Source: Epiperipatus broadwayi (lineage: Eukaryota > Onychophora > Udeonychophora > Euonychophora > Peripatidae). Taken from it: a stretch of DNA of 64,000 bases. Both the position numbers and the translations under genes were made by a program. The stretch is taken from contig JAQFVV010000256.1 of assembly GCA_028023455.1 (NCBI GenBank), positions 1,289,001-1,353,000 on the forward strand, written 5' to 3'. Every line of letters begins with the position of its first letter. Position 1 is the first letter of the stretch. Below are positions 25,071 to 37,929 of the stretch, in pieces. The notes under the pieces were generated by a model, which did no database searches, was not told the origin of the DNA, and was given only the letters and a program-made list of their open reading frames with translations.

Positions 25071-27559
25071 CTTAATAGAATATCAGACACTGAATTGAAA
25101 TTAGATATGTTTAAAAATATAAATCAGTTCTTAGAGACAAATGATAGTAGATGAATGGGTGGATTTTATATCTTTAAACCATATGTTCCCTAATTATTGT
25201 CTTAAATTGATATTCTTATTGGCAGAATAGAGTAATACAATGTTAAAAATTATGTCATTCATATTTTAAAACACTTTTAGTCTTCAAAATTGTTTGCAAA
25301 TTTGATCTTCAGAAGGCTTTCCAGGTAGGAATCAGAAATCCAAAAGATTTTAGTTGTCTCTAATTGATCAATAAAAAGGTATATGCTTATTTTATATCAC
25401 ATTCCACATTAATCACCTATAATCTGTAACATCAAATGGAAAATAATTATGTGCTTTGTGATTTAATGCAGTGGTCACAGCTCAGCTCTGGTACTTTCAA
25501 TGCTCAAATATCATAGAACCCTTGAATGATAAACCACTTGATTATTTTTTTTAATAATTTTGATTTTTGTATAAGGCCAGATTTATGGACTGCCTAATAT
25601 AATGTGGAACATTTTTCATTATGTTGTACTAATTTGTACAGCTATGCCAATTGTTATTGTATTTTAAACTTTTGGTATTACATTTTTATAGCAGACAACA
25701 CCATTTATTTGTATTTTTCTATATAAAGATTAACTGAATGTAATATATTTTAAGTACTTTTGCTTGACAATATTATTTTTTAAGTGATTCATCTATAATA
25801 CTAAATCATTAATCAATTAAAATAAAAACAAAATAATTACATTTATTCATTACATTATTTGTATTGCAAAAATTATACAATCTGAAGATTTTACCACAAT
25901 ATTTTGATATTCTCTAAATTTTGCTAAACAAAGTTCAGACTTGTCAAGTACCTAGAAAAAAAAATAGAATCTATGTTTGATTTGTCCAGTACATAATCAT
26001 CCATGCGATATTATTATTTATATGATGTAATCATTATATAATCTTCTGTAGCCATGCTTTCAATATGGTTTCAGCAACCTGTGACCTGGGTTTCCAAAAA
26101 AAAACTTTAAATAAATAATTAGAAATTAATAAATTAATTTAAAATTTAAAAATGCATGTGTGTGTGCTTTTACTTACCGATAGGGCAGCAGTCATTTTCT
26201 TGTCTCATAGCACTTTCTTTGGTCTACATAATCAGTCATTTTTGCACACTTCACTATATTCCTACTTTAGCTATATAAATTTGAAAATTTACGTATGGCC
26301 TTAAAAAACAAAGTAAATGATGGTAGCAATTTTTACAAGCTTAAAAGATGTGAAATGCTTCTTTTGTGTGAGAAAATATAAAAGTGATCCATTTAATTCT
26401 GAAAGAAAAAAATTATTATATTCTACAGTTGGTCTATTATTTAATAAAAATAACTTTATCAATCACAAAATAACAGAAAAAAGAAAAGTTCATGTTAGAA
26501 TATTTATGCTAAATTTACCTTTGCATGACATAGCAAATATTTTCTCAAAACTGAAAAAAAAAACATTACTTTTGTTCTCTAAAGATATGAATAAAATAAT
26601 GTTTCAGTAGTTAGTAACATAAGGTATTTCTCTATGTAATGAAGACCTCAGCAAATAATTCACTAAAAAGAGTGGCAAGATATTTATTGAAGTATAGGTG
26701 GTTGTACAGATTCAGAAATCTTGAATAAATTTAAGTATGAAACATTTTATATCATCTTTTGGATTCAATTAGAATTGTTATCAGAATTAACTAAATTTAC
26801 TAATTATGATTCAAATTTACTGTCACTGCAATTGTAAAATGTCAGAAAAAAATATATTTTGCAAATACAATAATGTATATGTGTTCAACATCATTTAGCC
26901 TTTTTTTTACATCTTTTTATTTACCAATTTTCATCACAAGAGAAGTGGAAAAGATGAAAGTAATAAATTTTATTTATTTCTTGAGAAAAAAAAATTGAAT
27001 GACCACATTCACCTCCTACTCCACACACATATTTTAAATTCAGTTAAATGTGTATTACACATATGCTAATGCACTTTAATGCATTACTATTCTATTAATT
27101 ATTTTTATGATGTTCTGATATAACATGTATAATTCATAAAATTATAAGTACTATGTGTAATATATTATGTATACATGTTGAAATCATCTGAATTACATAA
27201 ATGTGTGTTAAAAATATACTCACTAATATTCATGAATTTGGATATCCATACTAAGGAGCATGGGACCAATTAATACAAATAATAAGTTGTTGCTGTATAA
27301 TCAGATGGTTAGTTTCTTGGGAGTTTAGGATTTTATAGTGTCATGACTGATGTTTGAGCATTCCAAGGGTCTTTAGCATTTGAAACCATCACTTTACTAC
27401 TGCAGAAAACTGCTCAAGATATTATGATTATTAATATATTATTTAAGGCTATTAAGATAAAGCTTGGGATTCTTCTGTTTTGTAATTAATGTATATTTTG
27501 TTGTCAATTAAACAATGCATATGAAAAACAAAATGTTGCATCTATATCATGATATTTCA
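25071..27559. other. AT-rich non-coding DNA; presumed intron
   Basis: No element assigned. On the minus strand a short ATGACTGCTGCCCTATCG runs straight into GTAAGT (donor at about 26178). This would suit a first coding exon MTAALS, but nothing supports it further. The 97-codon plus frame at 26317-26610 has no recognisable features. Confidence 0.45.
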
Positions 27560-28140
27560 TGTATTACTCCAGATAACTTTTAGTTATAATGTAGGCAAGC
27601 AACTAATTAACATCTCACATTGCAAACTGGTATCATGTCAACTATAAAGTATTTTTATTTATCTGACCCATCTATAAACAAAAAGTGGAATTGCTTTTAA
27701 CTTATGCTCTAAAATAAGACAGATAGGTCAGACATTAATATTGTAAATGTGCAAAATCCATAATTACCACAGTTTCTCAATTGTTTTTTTTTTTTACAAA
27801 TAAATAAACCCCTTTGTGAAAATCTTCTAATTATTTTATATATATAACTCTTTATGGAAGCATTGTGTAATTGTGAAAATATTTGAGAAATTATATTTTA
27901 GTTTTCACTAATGCACAAATTTAAAATGTTTTCACTTTTGCTTTATAGATGCATCAGGCAAATAAGAATCTTTACTAAATTATGTAATTTCAGTTTACAA
28001 TGCCAGATTTTAATTAATTCTTTGCCTAATTAAAATCTTTGTTAAAAAGTTACCTAAAATAAATAATACATAGAAAATCACATTAAAACTTGCAATATTT
28101 GCATCTGTAAGTCTGTGAACATTTTATAATTATATATATA
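27560..28140 (+). repeat. old dispersed repeat related to 42590-42990
   Basis: Several blocks are shared with the region near 42.7 kb. CATTAAAACTTGCAATATTT (28083-) matches a near-identical word at about 42689. GTGAAAATCTTCTAATTATT (27835-) matches about 42719 in the same orientation. AGATAACTTTTAGTTATAAT (about 27572-) matches the reverse complement of about 42975-42990. Shuffled order and mixed orientation point to an old repeat family copied twice. Family unknown. Confidence 0.5.
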
Positions 28141-29395
28141 TTGTATCTACTGAAATTTGAAATGAATTTCTATATGCAATGTAATTATAATTTTTGGGGG
28201 GATTGATTTTAATAGTGAATATTTTAACCTAGAGAGTTTTGGAATATGCTGCTATGACAATAATAATATTGAGAAAAAGAAATGTTTATTATTAATTGTA
28301 GTATATAAAAATTATAAATTGATTTCATTTATTTTAAAAATGAATGTATAAATAATAAAACTTACAGTCTTGATAAAGCTATTATTTTTCTTTATTATGT
28401 GTATTTTCATTACTGCATTCACAATAGTAGGTTACAAATAATACACCTAAATGTTTAATGGCTCAAGTATGTTTCTCATTTTATTTGTATGATATTATGT
28501 TGGAAAATATGTGTAAAAGCATGTTTCCATTGTAGTATGAAAGAATGTAGTATAAATTGTTTAGTGTATGTTAGAGTGAAAAAGTACTATTGGTATTTTA
28601 AGCTGTGTTATTATTATTGTGTAATAAGATTTTTATTTATGGGACAATTGACAAAAAAGTTAATGTGGAGCATTGCTATAATTCTTCTGATGTCAATTTA
28701 AAAAAAAAATTATAAATAAGACTAAACAGTTTAAACCCAATCAATCAATCAATCTCTCTCTCTCCCTCTCTCTCCCTTCCTCCCACCCACCCACTCACCC
28801 ACCCACTCACCCACTCACTCACCCACTCACTCACTCATATGTCTTGGCTTCAATAGAAGCAAATCTAAGTTCTTTTACATGATTTTTTTAAATTTATTTT
28901 TAAAAGTATATGATTATTAAATGGATAGAATGGTGGGATGAAAATAATAGTATTCATTCATTAACTGGACAGATTTATTGAGGATTCATGAAGAATGACA
29001 ATTTATTAAAATAATGAAAATAAATTCATAGTGTTTAAAAATTATTGGAATATTTCTTTGCTTTAAAAATGGATATTATATAGTTTTCAAGGATAAGATA
29101 TAAATGCTAACAACATAATAATGTACGCAAAGATTGTGTTCATCTGCTGATATAATTTTATGATGTCGATGAATTGTTTATAGACAAGATATTGTGTCCT
29201 GTCAATAGGAGAATGACCCCTAGAAGGTAGACCAAGTCCCTACATTCGGCTATACTAGGACTTTGTCTAGGTATCATTTAATAGACTTACCATATTTGAA
29301 CAATGTTTAATCAATTATAACAATTGTGAGACTCATATATCCTATCAACAAGATTACATGTTCTTTAACATTAAATAAATACTAAAGTATTTATA
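28141..29395. other. AT-rich non-coding DNA with a minisatellite
   Basis: Apart from the simple repeat at 28739-28837, nothing is recognised. The frame at 28489-28701 has no features of a gene. Confidence 0.5.
28739..28837. repeat. compound simple repeat (CAAT)n(CT)n(CCCACTCA)n
   Basis: CAATCAATCAAT changes into CTCTCTCTC, then into interleaved CCCA and CTCA units, a pyrimidine-rich strand of about 100 bp. It is the most C-rich tract in the window. Confidence 0.9.
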
Positions 29396-30208
29396 ATAGA
29401 AATAAAACAAACTAATTCCTTCTTTTTAAAAACTTGTTTTTTATATGACTATTACATGGAAAAAAAAAAATCCAACATTTCGACTATTTTATATAGTCTT
29501 TTTCAATGCATACTAAAATAAAATAATATATATATAACAAATAACACATACTCCATAAAAATAAATAAACAAAAAATTACAAAATATATTCATAACCAAA
29601 AATATACCTTATCTCATTCCCCTTTCCTATTACCAACAAACACAGCTCAAAAAGAAACAATTTCCTTTTATTAAAAAAAAAAAATCTATATATATCTTTT
29701 AAAACATTTAATTAAAAACCTATTATTTTCTTTTCTGTTTATCTATTAACATCCTATTTAATTCTGGTTTTATTTCATTAATATATACACTTTCTTTTAT
29801 CATCCTTTCATTATATGACTTAATACATTCCAAAGGCTTTATATCAAAATCCCCATGCTTAAATTTATTCATATGAATGTAAACAGCAGAATTTATATAT
29901 ATAGATTTTTTTTTTTAATAAAAGGAAATTGTTTCTCTTTGAGTTGTGTTTGTTGGTAATAGGAAAGGGGAGTGAGATAAGGTATATTTTTGGTTATGAA
30001 TATATTTTGTAATTTTTTGTTTATTTATTTATTTATTTAATTTTATGGAATATGTTATTTGTTATATATATATTTTTATTTTATTTTAGTGTGCCTTGAA
30101 AAAGACTATATAAAATAGTCGAAATGTTGGATTTTTTTTTTTTTCCATGTAATAGTCATATAAAAAACAAGTTTTTAAAAAGAAGGAGTTAGTTTGTTTT
30201 ATTTCTAT
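29396..30208 (-). mobile_element. 3' end of a Penelope-like element with a 0.3 kb inverted repeat
   Basis: Arms 29396-29695 and 29895-30208 are near-perfect reverse complements, outer ends ATAGAAATAAAAC. The 200 bp spacer encodes, on the minus strand, the C-terminus of a Penelope-type GIY-YIG region. The left arm is then the 3' untranslated end of that element, and the right arm is an inverted copy of the same end. Penelope-like elements are known for such inverted or tandem terminal structures. Each arm holds TTGAAAAAGACTAT and ATAGTCGAAATGTTGG (29471-29515 and 30094-30130). This forms a 6 bp hairpin followed by GAAA, resembling the hammerhead-derived motif in Penelope ends but with core changes. 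Confidence 0.7.
29723..29893 (-). pseudogene. C-terminal fragment of a Penelope-like element ORF
   Basis: An uninterrupted minus-strand frame of about 56 codons starts near NSAVYIHMNKFKHGDFD, runs through ERMIKESVYINEIKPELNR and ends at a TAA at 29723-29725. The spacing of H-x-DF, the R-x-IKE-x-YI block and the K-P-x-LNR end matches the region downstream of GIY-YIG in Penelope-type ORFs. It is intact here but truncated at its N-terminal side by the inverted arm. Confidence 0.65.
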
Positions 30209-32141
30209 TTTGGATTTTATGAACTATTTTGAAAAGAAGAACTATGTGCTTGATATATTAAATTATTTAAAGTATTTATCCAAATGCATAAGAATACTTA
30301 GGCACTCCTCCTTATTCAGTATCTAAATACTCTCATGACTAACAATAATGCTTAAATTAATAGAATAAAATATCTATAATGATGACATTTAAATTAATCT
30401 ACTCAATAAGTTGTATTGTTATTTTATTGTATGGTAATCTTTTATTATTTTACTTTTATAACTCTATCATTAAGAATAATCATAATAGCAATATCATTCT
30501 AAGGAGATCTGGGGATTATCATTGATTTTCAATTAGTTATTTGATCCATCTATAAAATATCAAGAGGGATTTTATTGAACTTTATAGGTAGTGTGTCAAT
30601 TAAGAAAAGACTTATCACCTGGATCTACAATTAAAATTGTACTACTATTTTATATTTATGTTCCTAATACTTACTCTTAAATCAATATTGTTATCTAAAT
30701 TGTACTTATATTTCACACTTTCAATTGTAAATAATTCGTAATTTAATTCCATATAAATAAGCATCAATGACTTATGTGATCAAGGCAGTTTACATTGAAT
30801 TAAAATCTCTTTTAAGAAGTGTGTGTTTTAATGATGGTTATATTGTTCTATATTGGATTAATTTCTTATTACAATCTCAAAGTGTACACACTGGGTTTAT
30901 GTGATGTAGGGACAATGACCCTCACAAAAGAAATGTAACTTTTAATATTCATGTGAACTTTCAAAACAACAACTTTAATCATATTATTTACAAGATATTA
31001 TAATAAATATTTTAATTAACAGGTAATTTAAAGATAACAATAGTAATAAATTTATACACCCACATAATATAATAACACAATAAACAATTGAAAAATTTTC
31101 ATTCCCTTTTTTATTGTTTTTTTTTTATCTTTACCTTTTGGATATTTACAATAAAACAAAAAGTAATGCCTTTTTATATAATATGGTGCTGTTACGCTAT
31201 TCACCTTTAGATTTTTATATATATATATCATCACAAATCAGATGTCTCCATTAGATAATCATTTCCCCCCTTCTTTTACAATTATTAAATCATTATAAGT
31301 TAAGCTTTAAATTATAAAGACAAAATGGGAAATATTAATTATTATATTCTTGCTTCAATATAATAATCTTATTATAATACAGTGAAATGTCACTTTTTGT
31401 TTATTTTAGATTCCATGATATTCATCCTTTGATCTTTATCTATTTATTTATTTATTTCTAAGAAGATATTAATATAATAATTATAAAATCATCTATTAGT
31501 TTTTTGATCTCAAACTCCATCTTCCTATGGTTTTATTTTCAACCTATACACTAAAATACAACCAATAAGAATTTTATGCTGTGTACTATTAAATCTGAAC
31601 CTCTATATCTTCCTGCAATAATTTTCATCTACAATTTATGAGATTCAGGTAAATGTTAATAGACCATCCATTGGTGTATCCTAAATAAAATGCTTATCTT
31701 TGCTTTATCTAACAACTTAATTATTATCTTCATATTGCTAACTTATATTTGTTTAATATCTTTCTTATAACTATTTTATAATACAAATTACAAACTAAGA
31801 TCAAATTTAAAATATCATTGTTTCTCCTTTTCAATATTGTATATTTAAACACAAACCCAACCCCTCTTCCTAATATACATATTGTTAACTACTTTTATGA
31901 GATATTTCATTCACTCATTAATCATATCTTTATTTTAATTATCTAACAATATTTGATAAAAACATAACTTTTAAAATAATTAATGATATAGATAACCAAA
32001 TTAAATTAATTATTAATTTCATTATCTATTGATCTATTCCCTTCCCCCTATTGTAATAACAATGATGTTTAAAGTATAGAATTAATATATATACAAATAT
32101 TATGTTGCAAGCTTTTTTTAAAAAAAAAAAAATACAAGTTC
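30209..32141. other. AT-rich non-coding DNA; presumed intron
   Basis: No element or gene recognised. The 60-codon minus frame at 31052-31234 is lysine-rich low-complexity sequence. Confidence 0.5.
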
Positions 32142-32480
32142 CTAAAAAAAACTAACTTTTACTGTCAGTTGGTATCTGCCATTAAGTCGTGTAACTAATC
32201 TTGCCACACTGTCCGATACATCATCAATCTCCACAATGTTCTTCCATTTTTTATTTATAATGAATACTACTCCACTTGTATTTCCAATATTTGTGCCTTT
32301 GTAGTAGAGTGCATGTCCAATTGTTTCTTCATCCTTTCTTCTAATTTCACAAAGTCCAATAATGTCCAATTTAATATAAGAGAGTTCTTCTAATTTTTGC
32401 AATCTTCCTTTACTTGAAAGTGATCTGCAGTTGTAAATACCTAAATAAAAAGTCATAATCAAATGGCAACCTTGATCCAC
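32142..32480 (-). pseudogene. LINE APE-type endonuclease fragment
   Basis: A 112-codon minus-strand frame carries the N-terminal part of an AP-endonuclease-like domain of a LINE. It reads GIYNCRSLSSKGRLQKLEEL (the N-T-R-L strand), DIIGLCEIRRKDEE (the catalytic Glu in the E-x-R block), then YYKGT, GVVFIINKKW and the VSDSVARLVTRLNGRYQLTV block. It lacks the later catalytic Asp and His segments. After the frame ends, the sequence passes into an A-rich tract. The family is RTE- or CR1-like; in databases such fragments are often mislabelled craniofacial development protein 2-like. The frame is still largely open, so this copy is younger than most LINE pieces here. Confidence 0.75.
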
Positions 32481-32886
32481 AGTCAGGGGATTCTTAGAAC
32501 CTTACATCTTTGGCCACCAGCCTCTGCCTTGGTTGGTGACTTTACAGCCTCCTGGAATAACAGTCATGATTTTATTTTTGTCTGTTATGATTGTATATAT
32601 CTATTAGAAAAATATTACCATTTACACATACATTCTTTCTGCCTTATTGGGCAACTGAGAAGAAAAACTATGGTGTTCTTTGATCTTAAACTCAGAGGTA
32701 AAAAGCCAATAAACTCACCTTGCTGGATAATGCATGTTGGTGAGCAACCAATCCATGTTCATATACTACATGAATAATCACATAGTAATAACAGCTACAA
32801 TGACAATAACGTATAGAGTGAACATTAGGAATTTGCCCTACTTAGCTTCTTTAAGGTCTCCAAGACCCTCCCCCCTCTTAAAAAAA

Positions 32887-32929
<43 letters not shown>

Positions 32930-33784
32930 TACTTGTATGCAATGTCTGGTGGTACACTGGCAGTTCAGTCATCTTTTGTCTATGACCTGGATTCTAATCT
33001 AAGCTCAATAATTAAAAATTAACAATTTTGGATTTCCATAGCCAATTTGAATAACCATCCATTATTGGTCAGGAACTAGATCAACTAAGGCTGAGAAATC
33101 ACTCACTGCCTGGAAATTGGCAAGTCTGTTGAATTCTGCTTCTTTTTCACTATTTTTCTATGATGGTTTATTGAAAATATCATAGTTTTGCAGTAAACTA
33201 CTTAAAAATTGTTTTACTATTTACTTCTAGGTACATAAGGGTATATATAATATAATATAAAGTAAATGTTTATAGAAAATAATAATTACATATTACCAAT
33301 AAGAATCAATTATTTATTGCTTGACAACAAACTTATTTCCCCAAAAGATTCTGTAGTCATAAAACTTGCTTTATGCAGTATCATTTAACACATGTTAGTA
33401 GATGTATAATATAATACTTAATTGCATTTTTTCTATTTTTTTAAAACAGACAGATGATTATTAGATTATTAAAAAAATGTTTCAAAAAAATAAAAGTGTA
33501 AACATGTTTTTTAAAAATGCATATGACCCAGCTGACATCTACATAAATAAATTAGAAAAATTGAATTAAAATTTGATTCACAAAAGAAAACTCCCTAATT
33601 GCTATTATTTATTTTACTGCAAATTTAAGAATAGTAATTTCAAAAAAAGGGAAGATGGAAATATGTTTTAAATGTATAAATGTCTTAAATTGTTATGGAT
33701 AATATAATAAAATAAATAATAATAATTCATAAAATTATGATTTTAAAACAAGAAAAAAAGTCTATAGTTGTTATAAATGTATCC
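32481..33784. other. non-coding DNA with a long poly(A) tract
   Basis: A nearly pure A tract lies at 32880-32925. About 32945-33005 (GTGGTACACTGGCAG ... CTGGATTCTAATC) is weakly tRNA-like and could be a decayed SINE head, but this is not firm. Frames at 32463-32985 are antisense or poly-lysine artefacts. Confidence 0.5.
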
Positions 33785-33870
33785 ATTCTGAGAATACCAT
33801 TGAATGATTATGGAAAAAAAATAATGATTCTTGCTCAAAATAAGTCCACAAGCCAGAAGCTGCAGGAAAA
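33785..33870 (+). repeat. diverged repeat, copy upstream of candidate exon
   Basis: It shares CATTGAATGATTATG-like sequence and ATAAGTCCACAAGCCAGAAG with 34695-34775 (ATAAATCCAATAAGCCAGAA) in the same order and orientation. The pair flanks the exon at 34021-34113. Family unknown. Confidence 0.45.
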
Positions 33871-34020
33871 TTGTTTAGAGCTATCTCCTTTATTGGTTGA
33901 TTACTCATATTTATAGAGCTGACAGTAGAAATTACAATTGTTATCAATATATATTAATATTTATTGTGATTGCTTATTAATAACTAGATAAAGATATAAT
34001 CACTTTAATTTTTTTTTCAG

Positions 34021-34113
34021 GTAACTACATACCTGGATGTAGAATCCTGTGTCATTGCTGGCCAACATACTGTATTAAGAAAATTAGAAGTTGATGACAT
34101 TCATTCACTATGG
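34021..34113 (+). CDS. probable internal exon of an unidentified host gene
   Basis: Ninety-three bases (31 codons), open in phase 0, encode a peptide starting VTTYLDVESC and ending KLEVDDIHSLW. The segment is preceded by CTTTAATTTTTTTTTCAG, a strong polypyrimidine tract with 3' splice site, and followed by GTGAGT, a strong donor. Base composition is clearly less AT-rich than the flanks. Phase, strand and splice quality match the candidate at 23991-24077, so the two would join in frame as consecutive exons. I cannot name the protein. The alternation of hydrophobic and charged residues looks like ordinary folded cytoplasmic protein rather than transposon ORF. Confidence 0.65.
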
Positions 34114-37100
34114 GTGAGTTAAATTTTCAAACAATTTAATATTCAGTTGGTTTACACATATTGTACCTGACTTTTTTATACAATTATGAAAATTATTTTT
34201 GTTTTACCTTGTTTTTTGACATTCTGTAATTATATGTTCCTATGTTATGTCCTTACAATGGCACGTCTTACTTCTGCAGAGTGTTTTAGAAAATTCAAGA
34301 ATTCATTGAAAATAGCCCAAATAAAATCATTGGTTTATTAGTGCTTCTTTACATAAAAAAAACTACAACAATAAAACAGAAACTGGTCATGTCATTGTAA
34401 TCTGTTTGTATTTTAATTTGATACCCAATAATTGCTCATGCTTTACAAAGTTGATTTTTCAGGGAAGTTATTACTATCAAATGAAGAATAAATACAAACT
34501 AGATAAGTCATGGTATGTTATTTTAGTACATAGCATTTTTATAATAAGATAAGTTTCAGCTTACATAATAAATGGGACACACTAAAATATTGTTGCTCCA
34601 TATAGTTAAACAAATAAGTTCATTTCAAATGAAACTTTAAAGCATTTGAATTTTCAAATTTTAAGCTTTTATTTCTAATAGTATAAATAGAGGAATGTCA
34701 TTGAATAAATGTAGTTAAAACAATGCTTCCTACTAAAATAAATCCAATAAGCCAGAAACTGTAGAAAGACATTTTTTGCTAACATTTAGTGTTAATTAGT
34801 TATCCATACTTACACAATTGGTGCTGAAATGTAGAGAAGACATTACATCAAACTCATTCAATTTAAATATAAGTTAGAGAAGTCACATGATGCTTTGTGA
34901 ATACCTGCAAGTTAATGAAAATTATAATAGTGAGCTTTTTTTATCATTAACTCTAAGCATTTATTTAGTTTAGAACAATAGATGGCAGTATTGATCTTTC
35001 ATCAAAAGGTCAAAACTTTATGCAATTAACTGATAAATAGCAGCAGTAAAATATATCATACTAGTTTCACCATTTTTTAGTATTACAGATAAATTGTTTG
35101 TTGTTCAATGTCTTAGATTCTGACTGCAAATTTTTATTTTACATATTAGCTTGAATCAAATAATATGATTACAGATAATTATTGAGTGTTATCATACAGA
35201 ATAACGATTGTTTTTCAAGACCACTTAGTAAGACATCTTTTGAAAGTGATTGATATTACTGACTAATATTTATTGGATAAATCACTAGCATGTATATAAA
35301 AAGTATTACTGCATTATAAAAATTTGAAGATACCATAGTTTAATGACATCAGTGTATTTACAAAGTAAATTAAAAAGTATATTTATTATTTGCAATTATT
35401 TTTCAATAAGACTGTTTGAAATTCTTTATTTATATTGATTAATTCATAAGCTTGTTAATTCAATCAAACTAATTAAATATAAATTTAGTGAGTTGTGAAA
35501 TGTCTCTTGTATCCAAAACAGTGTATATAAAATTTAAAGTGTGTATCTATATATGTATTTAATTTATATATATAAAAAAAAAGAAATACAACCATATGAG
35601 TTCTTTATACAAACATTAAAAAAAATTTACAATAGCCAAAATTAAATAATTAAAATAATATCAGCAATATTTTAAAATAAATTATTTAAATTTATATAAA
35701 AAATTTATATTGATAAATAAATAATTTAATATTCTGATTATGATAATAGACAAGTGAATTATTAATTTATTATAAAAGTAAAATACTATTTGCTAATCAT
35801 TACTCTCCTACAGATATCTGTCACATTTGTTTTCTGTTTTGCATTTATTCATTGACAGAAAATGAAACATTGATTTATTAATTAAAAAAAATTCTGAAGG
35901 TGTCAGTATCATACAGAGATTCTAATCCAAATGAAAGCTTGTGAGAGTAATTATAAGTATTTTTGAATGTGTGTTTAAAGAAAAATTGCATATTTTCCAT
36001 AATTGATTTACATATTTATGATTATTTGCAAAATATTTTACAAATATTTATTTTAAGACAATGATATTTCTGATTAAACTCAAATTTTATTCAAAAATGT
36101 TTGCTTTGAAATGAGATAAGAGAATTCTAATAACATTAAACAATGAGTTGTGATTGACTGGGATGATATTTTAATAATTATAAGTAAAAAAGAATATTGT
36201 TGTTTTATAATATTTTGTAATAATTTGTTTCAATTTTAGAAATAAAGATTGATTAATAAATATTTCATTAAAGGTAAATTTGTATAGGCAATAGCAAAAT
36301 GGTAAAACACTATTATTCTTTATCGTTCTGATTATGTATTTCAGTTTAATTCTTTTTTTCTATATTTTCAATGTTAAAATATTATTTGTAAGTTATTTAT
36401 TTGTAAACTTATATTTATAAAAAATAAATTATAATTTAAAAAAACACAGTATAAAATAAAAGTTTAATTTTTAAAATAAAATGATGAAAATATAACTCAA
36501 ACATCCAGTAGAATATGTCAAAGAAAAGTAAAAGAAGTTAGTGAATAAAGTGAGTAAAGAATGAAAACTTAACATTTTGATTTTCTTGTCTTTCTTTTTA
36601 GATTATATCAACAAATAGCTATAAATATTGAGGTATATTTGAATTTAAGAGCTTAACAGATAAAAATAGTTTTGTTGCTATTCTTATATTGATTGACAAA
36701 CCCATTTAGCATTACCAGTAACCTAAAGATTAGTAATCATTTGCCTTTTATATAGCTGCTGTCAGAAGTTTTCTATTCATTAACCAATTCATTTATTATG
36801 ATTATATTTATATATATAAAGTCAATCTACAAAATATACATGCACAGATGAAAATTACTGTTGACAGAAAGAAATCTGGTTGTATTTTAACATAGATATT
36901 ATGAGCATTTTTGATAAAAAAATAGCAGTTCAAGCAATAAGGAGGTATTTCATAATTCTAAATAAAGGAACACTGACTATCATGAAAAGAACACCTCTTT
37001 TTGAAATAAAATACTTTAACAGAATGGAAATTCAATAACTTATAGAGAAAATTTTAAAGAAAAAACTGTCATTCCCAATTTTTCCAGTGAAATAAATGAC

Positions 37101-37929
37101 ATTGAAATAAAGTAGTTTCTAATTAAAATGAATATTAACAAATGGAAAATGAAAATGTGCTAATGAAAAGCAGAATGCTAAAATTCCAAGAAAAAGTTTT
37201 GATTAATTGATGAAGACAAAGAATTAATGTCATCAAAGTCATACACTGAAGGAATTGCTAATCAAACTAACAAGACTTCAAAAAAGAAAAAAATTAAGCA
37301 GAACTGATGTACAGTAAAAGTTTTTTAAAAGTTTATTTATTATACATAAGTTCATTTGTGTTTATCAAAGGATTATGGATTAATTTATATTCAGAATAAT
37401 ATAACTATATATATATAAATTAAATGCTCTTTTGTATGGCATTCATAATCACATAGATATGAATTAATACTTTCTTGCTAAGTTTTTATTGATATAGTTA
37501 GAGACAAAATAACTTTATATTAGATTAAATACAAATCTAAATTTTTAAATAATAATTAATATTTTTAATTTTTTACATAAACACATACATGCTAAAAAAA
37601 AAAATTTCTTTTGCACAATAGTACCATCTAGTGTAAGCTCTAGTAATCAATAGATCATGTGATACAAAAGAATCATGTGTTATTTAAAGAATAATTTGAA
37701 TCTATAATTTGAAAGATGAAGTAATAAGTAAAGTCAAAATAGTACAAAATATATGTATGTGTATATGTTTTAAATTATTTTACATTTGTTGTTTTCCCCT
37801 GTTTATGATACTGCACTTTGAACACACACTAGTGAAGCTATATTTTAATTATGCTTTATACTGGCTTAGTGCTTTCAAGGCATATTTGCTCCCATACTCA
37901 TAGCCTGTGTTATTCTCAATTTTGTGTTA
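34114..37929. other. AT-rich non-coding DNA; presumed intron
   Basis: The second copy of the repeat seen at 33785 lies at about 34695-34775. Otherwise no element is recognised. A strong acceptor at 36601 is followed by only a 31 bp stretch before GTATAT, with a stop in phase 0. The frame at 37709-37903 overlaps the decayed tail of the Penelope-like copy. Confidence 0.5.

Noticed and set aside
26140-26200. minus-strand first exon MTAALS before GTAAGT
   Set aside because: Only six codons, with no upstream promoter or partner exon on the minus strand.
32734-32985. 83-codon ORF with a long lysine run
   Set aside because: Generated by the poly(A) tract at 32880-32925.
36602-36632. segment after a strong acceptor TTCTTGTCTTTCTTTTTAG
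   Set aside because: Only 31 bp before a weak GTATAT donor, with a stop in the phase used by the other exons.
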